Source of the DNA: CAYLHB01 sp964383505
GTDB taxonomy: Bacteria > Patescibacteriota > Minisyncoccia > Phycocordibacterales > UBA12088
Reading direction: 5' to 3'
Assembly (NCBI GenBank): GCA_964383505.1
Contig: CAYLHB010000001.1
Span: forward strand, 19,007 to 83,006
DNA length: 64,000 bases
The notes under the pieces are model-generated. The model worked only from the letters and a program-made list of their open reading frames with translations, was not told where the DNA came from and did no database searches. Positions 59,363 through 64,000 of the stretch are shown in pieces. A program made the position numbers and the translations under genes. Each line of letters begins with the position of its first letter. Positions within the stretch are counted from its first letter, which is position 1.

Positions 59363-60057
59363 ATTCTTCCAACCACCGTCCCCACACACCTTTTGCCTCC
59401 TAAGTACTTTCGCACCTCACCGAGCTTTGCACCGTTCATGATGACCACTTCAAGGCCGAGGCGTTCTGCTTCTCGTGCCGCAACGGGGTCGAAGGGGGCA
59501 CTAAGTCCCGGGTCCCACTCTTTGGGCAGGAGCGCGCGAAACTCGTACCAGCCAATCTCCTTTATTGGCTGTGCGTCTTTATGCGTGCGCGGGTCTTTGT
59601 CGTACGCGTAGTCGATGTTTGAGAGGTTTATGAGTGCATGTGCGCCAAGGTGTTTTGCGATCTGCACCGCGCGCAGATCGGTGGATGCGCCAGGCCGGTA
59701 GCCGGCGGCCACAATGAGTCGCGCACTTTTCGGCACATCGAGCACATCGTCGGGGTTCGTGATCATCACTGGATGTGCTACGTCGCGAAAAATGGTGCGC
59801 AGGAGGTGTCCGTTGAGCCGTGTGGCGTGGAGCCCGAGCCAATCGAGGTCCTCCGCGGCGAGTTTGGACACCTTTCTTGCCACATCTTGATAGTTGCGTG
59901 CGGTTCGGCCGCCTCCTGCGATAATGGCAAACCGTCGCCCACGGGCGAGCTCCCCGAGGACAAATCGCTTTAATTTCTTTAAAAAGCTAACATCTAGTTC
60001 CTCGGGCACTATGAGCGATCCCCCCACCGACATCACCACGGTTTCAGCAGTCTTCAT
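59356..60057 (-). CDS. pyrH: UMP kinase
   Basis: Amino-acid-kinase-fold UMP kinase. VMSVGGSLIVPEELDVSFLK has the GGS substrate loop, FAIIAGGGRTARNYQDVARK the second glycine loop, VAAGYRPGASTDLRAVQIAK the UMP-binding region, and NLSNIDYAYDKDPRTHKDAQ, then PIKEI, the ATP-binding segment. The length of 233 residues and the sequence style (VGGSL, RTARNYQ) resemble the archaeal-type subgroup. Produces UDP for UTP/CTP synthesis upstream of dcd. It is divergent from 16S. Confidence 0.9.
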   Translation of the reverse strand: MKTAETVVMSVGGSLIVPEELDVSFLKKLKRFVLGELARGRRFAIIAGGGRTARNYQDVARKVSKLAAEDLDWLGLHATRLNGHLLRTIFRDVAHPVMITNPDDVLDVPKSARLIVAAGYRPGASTDLRAVQIAKHLGAHALINLSNIDYAYDKDPRTHKDAQPIKEIGWYEFRALLPKEWDPGLSAPFDPVAAREAERLGLEVVIMNGAKLGEVRKYLGGKRCVGTVVGRIT

Positions 60058-60084
60058 CGCCCCTTACTATACCCTATGGTACCC

Positions 60085-60112
60085 TTGACGGAGTGCTGGG
60101 GATAAGTATACT
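60085..60112 (+). promoter_or_regulatory. 16S rRNA promoter
   Basis: TTGACG (60085-60090), 16-nt spacer, TATACT (60107-60112). A leader of about 200 nt with several hairpins follows to the 16S start. Confidence 0.75.
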
Positions 60113-60330
60113 TGTTCCACTGCCAAAAGGGGCGGTTTTTGATGGCTCATTGACAACCGCATACATGCAAACAACCTAGGGACAAAAGGGACTGCGTTCT
60201 CTTTTGTTCCGTCCGTGTCGGATGCCCCGCGAGGGGTGTTCGGCACAGCTCAAAAAAAAGATTCCTTAACTATTGTTTGAGTTCAACTTAAACAGCCGTT
60301 GCGGGCCTATGCTCGTTTCGGTTCTTGTTT

Positions 60331-60369
<39 letters not shown>

Positions 60370-60484
60370 GATAAGGCATGCAAGTCGAGTGGGTTTAGAC
60401 CCACGGCAAACGAGGTAGTAACACGTAGGTACGTACCCCGGTCTCGGGCATAACCAGCCGAAAGGTTGGATAATTCCCGATGGT

Positions 60485-60787
60485 CCCAGCACTTTCTAGT
60501 CTTTGTGCTAGAATACGGCCATGTATTATGTCTATGTATTGAAAAGCGCATCAACGCGCTTTCTCTACACTGGCTTTACGAGTGACTTGAAACAGCGACT
60601 GAAGTACCATAACTCAGAGCGCGCTTCTCGTGACTTTACAGCCAAACATACACCATGGCATTTGGTTTATTACGAAGCTTATCTCAGTGAGCAAGATGCT
60701 CGTGAACGAGAAGCGGCTCTCAAAAATTATGGAGCAGGCCTCGGACATTTGAGAAAGCGCGTACAACGAAGTTTAGAAAGTGCTGGG
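60485..60787 (+). mobile_element. GCACTTTCTA-family intervening element 5, with GIY-YIG ORF, in 16S h10
   Basis: 303 bp bounded by CCCAGCACTTTCTA (60485-60498) and TAGAAAGTGCTGGG (60774-60787), the same termini as the four 23S copies. It replaces the tip of helix 10 (about E. coli 184-193). It contains its own extended -10 box (TGC TAGAAT, 60509-60514) and a nuclease ORF whose last codons are the right terminal repeat. It is the only copy in the window with coding capacity. Confidence 0.9.
60509..60514 (+). promoter_or_regulatory. Extended -10 element inside the 16S insertion
   Basis: TGC TAGAAT ends 6 nt before the GIY-YIG ATG at 60521, the same leaderless spacing as chromosomal genes. Confidence 0.55.
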
Positions 60788-60790
60788 TAA
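60521..60790 (+). CDS. GIY-YIG nuclease encoded in the 16S h10 insertion
   Basis: 89 residues covering one GIY-YIG domain (UvrC/URI-type). YYVYVLKS stands for GIY and YTGFTSDL for YIG, with Arg25 in KQRLKYHN, then HTPWHLVYYEAYLSEQDARE and EREAALKNYG with the catalytic Glu. The C-terminus RSLESAG is encoded by the right terminal repeat and the TAA stop lies just past it, so the ORF ties protein and element end together. It is preceded by a -10 box rather than a Shine-Dalgarno. Short GIY-YIG proteins of this size are common in Parcubacteria. It probably cuts or nicks rDNA near the target hairpins; that is inference. Confidence 0.85.
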   Translation: MYYVYVLKSASTRFLYTGFTSDLKQRLKYHNSERASRDFTAKHTPWHLVYYEAYLSEQDAREREAALKNYGAGLGHLRKRVQRSLESAG

Positions 60791-61072
60791 AGCTTTCGCG
60801 GACCGGGAGCGGCCTGCGTCGTATCAGCTAGTTGGTAGGGTAATGGCCTACCAAGGCTATGACGCGTAGGGGAGGTGAGAGCCTGACCCCCACCGATGGG
60901 ACTGCGACACGGCCCATACTCCTACGGGAGGCTGCAGCCGAGAATATTCCGCAATGGGCGAAAGCCTGACGGAGCGACGCCGCGTGCAGGATGAAGGCCT
61001 TCGGGTCGTAAACTGCTTTTATGAGGGAGGAATTTTGACGTTACCTCATGAATAAGAGGCTCCCAATTCCGT

Positions 61073-62125
61073 AAAATGGTACAGGGTAGCTCCTGTACAA
61101 GATGAAATGGAGTAAATTCGTATGACTGGTGCGGCTTGCTCGAGTAATCGAGCAATGCAGACTTGGCTATATGTTCTTGATTTGTTTGCAGTGCGTGGCA
61201 ACAGTCATGCACTACAGCCCGTGGATCGTGAGGTCCGGGGGTACATGAATCGGGAAACTCGTCGGGAGAATCAGTGTGACCGAAAGGTCACAGTCTGGTT
61301 GACCGGTGAGGCTGGAAATCTGTTATGACCTGCGTCGTATGTGTGCACAGGCACGGTACGATTCTAACAGACAATCAGCAGGGAAGTCGGTTACAATGGA
61401 ATGGAAGGTATGTTAACAGGAATACAAAAAGAGGTGTTAGTTGGATTGTTGCTTGGCGATGGTTCGCTTGAGTTTGATGGGTGTCACGGTACGCGACTTC
61501 AGGTAAAACAAGCGGACTGCAGAAAAGATTATGTGTATTGGTTATATGAGCATTTTGCGAATATAACAAAGACCGTACCCAAACAACGTCCCGACACCCG
61601 GCAGTGGTATTTCGGTACCCGCTACCGCACGGACCTCGAAGAATTGCGACAGCAGTTCTATGTGAACCGTCGAAAGGTGGTACCTCGAAACATTAGTGAA
61701 ATGCCACTTACCCCACTTAGTATTGCTGTCTGGTTTATGGATGATGGACACTTGGATTATCGCGCACGATCGCACTATGCGTATCGCATCAGCACGGACT
61801 CATTCACATCAAATGAGGTCGAGTTGCTACGTGAAATGCTACAGGTGCGGTTTGGTATCCGTTCGTCGCTCCATATGACGTTGTGTCGAGGCAAGCGCTA
61901 CCCGCAAATATATGTGGGTAAAGAGGGACGAGATGTGTTCTACCATACGGTACAGGCACACGTCCTGCCTTGCGTTCGGCATAAGCTACCTCCCGATGCT
62001 GTTGAACTTGACCCCTCAGAGACTACACGCCGAGCACCCGACTTCTGTTCGTTTCGGAAGGGGTGATGATATAGTCCGAACCTCACAGTGATGTGAGAGA
62101 TGGGTACTACACCTGTCGCAAAAAG
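61073..62125 (+). mobile_element. Group I intron in 16S at position 516, with LAGLIDADG ORF
   Basis: The 5' exon ends AATTCCGT (U516) and the 3' exon resumes GCCAGCAGGAGC. The intron ends in G. S-like TGATATAGTCC (62064) and R-like CTCAGAGACTACACGC (62017) match the 23S intron, and Q-like AATCAGCAGGGAAG is at about 61373. A candidate P1 pairs ATTCCGT with ATGGAGT (about 61107) around a hairpin (TACAGG/CCTGTA), but the splice-site pair would be U-A, so P1 is less certain. The length is 1053 nt. Position 516 is a known group I site in other organisms' SSU rRNA. Confidence 0.82.
61401..62066 (+). CDS. LAGLIDADG homing endonuclease of the 16S-516 intron
   Basis: 221 residues (218 from the ATG at 61410). 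Two LAGLIDADG-type helices: VLVGLLLGDGSLEFDGCHGT near the N-terminus and LSIAVWFMDDGHLDYRARSH near residue 110, so it is a monomeric or LAGLIDADG_2-type enzyme, different from the single-motif ORF of the 23S intron. KQRPDTRQWYFGTRYRTDLE and VGKEGRDVFYHTVQAHVLPC are further landmarks. Its stop overlaps the intron S element (TGATATAGTCC). It targets the 516 site of uninterrupted 16S. Confidence 0.88.
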   Translation: MEGMLTGIQKEVLVGLLLGDGSLEFDGCHGTRLQVKQADCRKDYVYWLYEHFANITKTVPKQRPDTRQWYFGTRYRTDLEELRQQFYVNRRKVVPRNISEMPLTPLSIAVWFMDDGHLDYRARSHYAYRISTDSFTSNEVELLREMLQVRFGIRSSLHMTLCRGKRYPQIYVGKEGRDVFYHTVQAHVLPCVRHKLPPDAVELDPSETTRRAPDFCSFRKG

Positions 62126-62155
62126 GCCAGCAGGAGCGGTCATACGGATGCCTCG

Positions 62156-62186
<31 letters not shown>

Positions 62187-62990
62187 TGTGTAGGCGGTTC
62201 TATTAGTCTTCTGTTAAAGCCCGGGGCTCAACCTCGGATCTGCGGAGGAAACGGTAGAACTCGAGGGCGAGAGAGGTGCATAGAACTCACGGTGTAGGGG
62301 TGAAATCCGTTGATATCGTGGGGAATACCAAAGGCGAAGGCAGTGCACTGGCTCGTTCCTGACGCTGAGACACGAAAGCGTAGGTAGCGAACGGGATTAG
62401 ATACCCCGGTAGTCTACGCCCTAAACGATCTTCACTAGCTATGGGGAGTATCGACCCTCTCCGTGGCGAAGCTAACGCGTTAAGTGAAGCGCCTGGGTAG
62501 TACGAGCGCAAGCTTAAAACTCAAAGGAATAGACGGGGACTCGCACAAGCGGTGGAGCGTGCGGCTTAATTCGTCGCTAAGCGAAGAACCTCACCAAGGC
62601 TTGAAACCTAAGCGAAAGCCCGCAGAAACGTGGGCCCTCTTCGGACGCTTAGGCAGGTGCTGCATGGCCGTCGTCAGTTCGTGGTTTGAATTGTACCGTT
62701 AAGTCGGGCAACGAACGCAACCCCTGTCGTCTGTTACAAGTGTCAGGCGAGACTGCCCTTTTTGGGAGGAAGGTGGGGATGACGCCAGGTCCGTATTGCC
62801 CTTTGATGCCTTGGGCGGCACGCGCGCTACAATGGGTGCTACAACGGGAAGCGACGGGGTAACCCCGAGCAAATCCTTAGAAAGGCATCCTCAGTTCGGA
62901 TTGTGGGCTGCAACTCGCCCACATGAAGTCGGAATCGCTAGTAATCGCAGGTCAGCTATACTGCGGTGAATACGTTCTCGAGTCTTGTAC

Positions 62991-63944
62991 TCGGGTCGCC
63001 GTGCGATTATGTGAGCTAGTTCGTGAAAGTCGAACTGCGGCAAGGCACAATGCCGTAAAGCGAAATCCCAGCGTACCAAGGGTGACCTTGTACGTGAAGG
63101 GGGAAAGTAGCAGTGCGTAGCTTGAATGTCAGTGTGTGGCATGGTGCGTAGGCAATCCTTCGAGTACATGGAGAAACCTATTGTGCTAAACAACAGCGCA
63201 TCATGTGTAGTGACATCGAGATATGCATACAATGTTCACATGGTTACCACGGGAGATCTTGTGGTGGTCCTCGGTGGTTGCTACCACCGAGGTATGGTGA
63301 AGGAAACAACATCAAATACCTCACAAGAAGTCAGCAGAGTTCGTAGTACCAAGCGGTCAGCGTACGTGCGCAATCCTGCGCTCTATGAACCGTTTGGGAA
63401 GGAACAAATTCGTAGGGAAATGTTGCCCCCATTCTATGTGGTAGGGTTCATAGACGGTGAGGGTTCGTTTTCAGTGAGTATCGGGAAGCACAAGACTCTC
63501 AAAAGGGGTCTTGAGGTTCGAGCGGAGTTTGAAATTGAACTTCGCGCGGACGATCGTGAAATAGAAATACTGGAACGATTGCTCGTAACCATTGGCTGTG
63601 GGAAAATCTATGATTGCTCGTATGAGCGGTATGGATGGTACCCACACGTCAAGTATAAAGTGACCAGCACAAAAGATATGGAGCACATCCTTTTTCCTTT
63701 TTTCAACCAATATCCACTTCAAGCCAAGAAGGCGGAAGTGTATCGCAGGTTTTGAGAAATCGTGCTCATGGTGCGCCGTAAGGAGCACCTCACCGACGCG
63801 GGATTTGAAAAAATTTTTGCGCTTCGGACAGAAATGCGCGCGATGGGGAAGAAGGCAAAGACCTATGGAAACCGCTAGGGTACGGGAAAGCCGTTTGCCC
63901 AGTGGTGTGTGGACACTTGACAAGTAATTGTAAGTGTACTGTAA
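62991..63944 (+). mobile_element. Third 16S insertion near position 1395, intron class unresolved
   Basis: The 16S sequence stops matching after CTTGTAC (62990) and resumes at ACCGCCCGTCAA (63945), about 954 nt later. No TGATATAGTCC or CAGAGACTA element is found, so it is not the same group I type as the other introns. GTGCG at 63001 resembles a group II 5' end, and a hairpin ACACTT/AAGTGT near the 3' end (63913-63937) could be domain VI, but no clear domain V is seen and the exon boundaries leave a few extra bases. A hairpin at 63269-63293 lies before the ORF core. Confidence 0.6.
63294..63878 (+). pseudogene. LAGLIDADG endonuclease ORF interrupted by UGA
   Basis: From the ATG at 63294 (the frame is open from 63126). 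The LAGLIDADG motif YVVGFIDGEGSFSVSIGKHK is followed by LERLLVTIGCGKIYDCSYER and LFPFFNQYPLQAKKAEVYRR. Translation stops at TGA 63753-63755 after RRF. The same frame then continues as EIVLMVRRKEHLTDAGFEKI and FALRTEMRAMGKKAKTYGNR to TAG 63876-63878, the normal C-terminal helix of this family, where the TGA position is usually a sense codon. Since TGA ends ordinary genes here (for example tmk), recoding is unlikely. The product is either truncated by about 40 residues or non-functional. Confidence 0.75.
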
Positions 63945-64000
63945 TACCGCCCGTCAACGCAAGGGAGCCGGGAGTACCCGACGTCCCGATTTATTCGGGC

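Overview
The window looks like chromosome from a Parcubacteria-type member of the Patescibacteria (Candidate Phyla Radiation). The evidence is the gene set, with short ribosomal proteins, a fused-looking ThyX, a two-domain dCTP deaminase and many membrane-anchored surface proteins of lineage-specific type. It is also the rRNA: the 16S has the CPR-type 530-loop change GCAGGAGCGG with a compensating pseudoknot partner, and 16S and 23S carry several introns and insertions. UGA, UAA and UAG all appear as normal stops. I see no tRNA gene and no CRISPR array.

Layout. 1-4 kb: a frameshifted DoxX-like fragment, a SpoU-type RNA methylase, two small envelope proteins and two decayed transposases (IS30-like, IS5-like). 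4-12.5 kb: a Mur ligase, ruvA and a thymidylate-synthesis neighbourhood: dcd (dCTP to dUTP), dut (dUTP to dUMP), thyX (dUMP to dTMP), tmk (dTMP to dTDP) and glyA, which makes the methylene-THF used by ThyX (folD follows at 54.7 kb). An L,D-transpeptidase sits among them. 12.5-25.5 kb: four aminoacyl-tRNA synthetases (argS, ileS, glyS, metG) with recO and membrane proteins. IleS has a whole histidine-phosphatase domain inserted. 25.4-36 kb: a 1001-residue surface protein, tatD, the rpsF-ssb-rpsR operon, efp, and an ftsK-orf-recA run. 36-43.5 kb: a parcubacterial HTH protein, a putative S-layer protein, small membrane proteins, a compositionally odd transcription unit with a 36-residue peptide, a candidate structured RNA, and rplJ-rplL behind an L10 leader.

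45-50 kb: 23S and 5S rRNA. The 23S gene is about 4.45 kb because it carries seven insertions. Four are 93-99 bp intervening sequences that share the terminal inverted repeat GCACTTTCTA/TAGAAAGTGC, in the H9/10, H15/16, H25 and H45 hairpins. One is an AT-rich hairpin in H63. One is a 260 bp insert in H68 that encodes a 48-residue membrane peptide. One is a group I intron at position 1917 with a LAGLIDADG ORF. 50-60 kb: rodA, two glycosyl/sugar transferases, folD, secD-secF, a P-loop kinase, a prephenate dehydrogenase-like gene and a UMP kinase. 60.3 kb to the end: the 16S gene, separated from 23S by about 11 kb and cut by the window edge. It has an element with the same GCACTTTCTA termini in h10, this time carrying a GIY-YIG nuclease ORF; a group I intron at 516 with a LAGLIDADG ORF; and a third, unclassified insertion near 1395 with a UGA-interrupted LAGLIDADG ORF.

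The best candidate for an undescribed system is the GCACTTTCTA family: one ORF-bearing copy in 16S plus four short ORF-less relatives in 23S, all at rRNA hairpin tips. It looks like a master element with MITE-like derivatives that lives as rRNA intervening sequences. A second pattern is that many genes, including the GIY-YIG ORF inside 16S, have a -10 hexamer exactly 6-7 nt before the ATG, which predicts widespread leaderless mRNAs.
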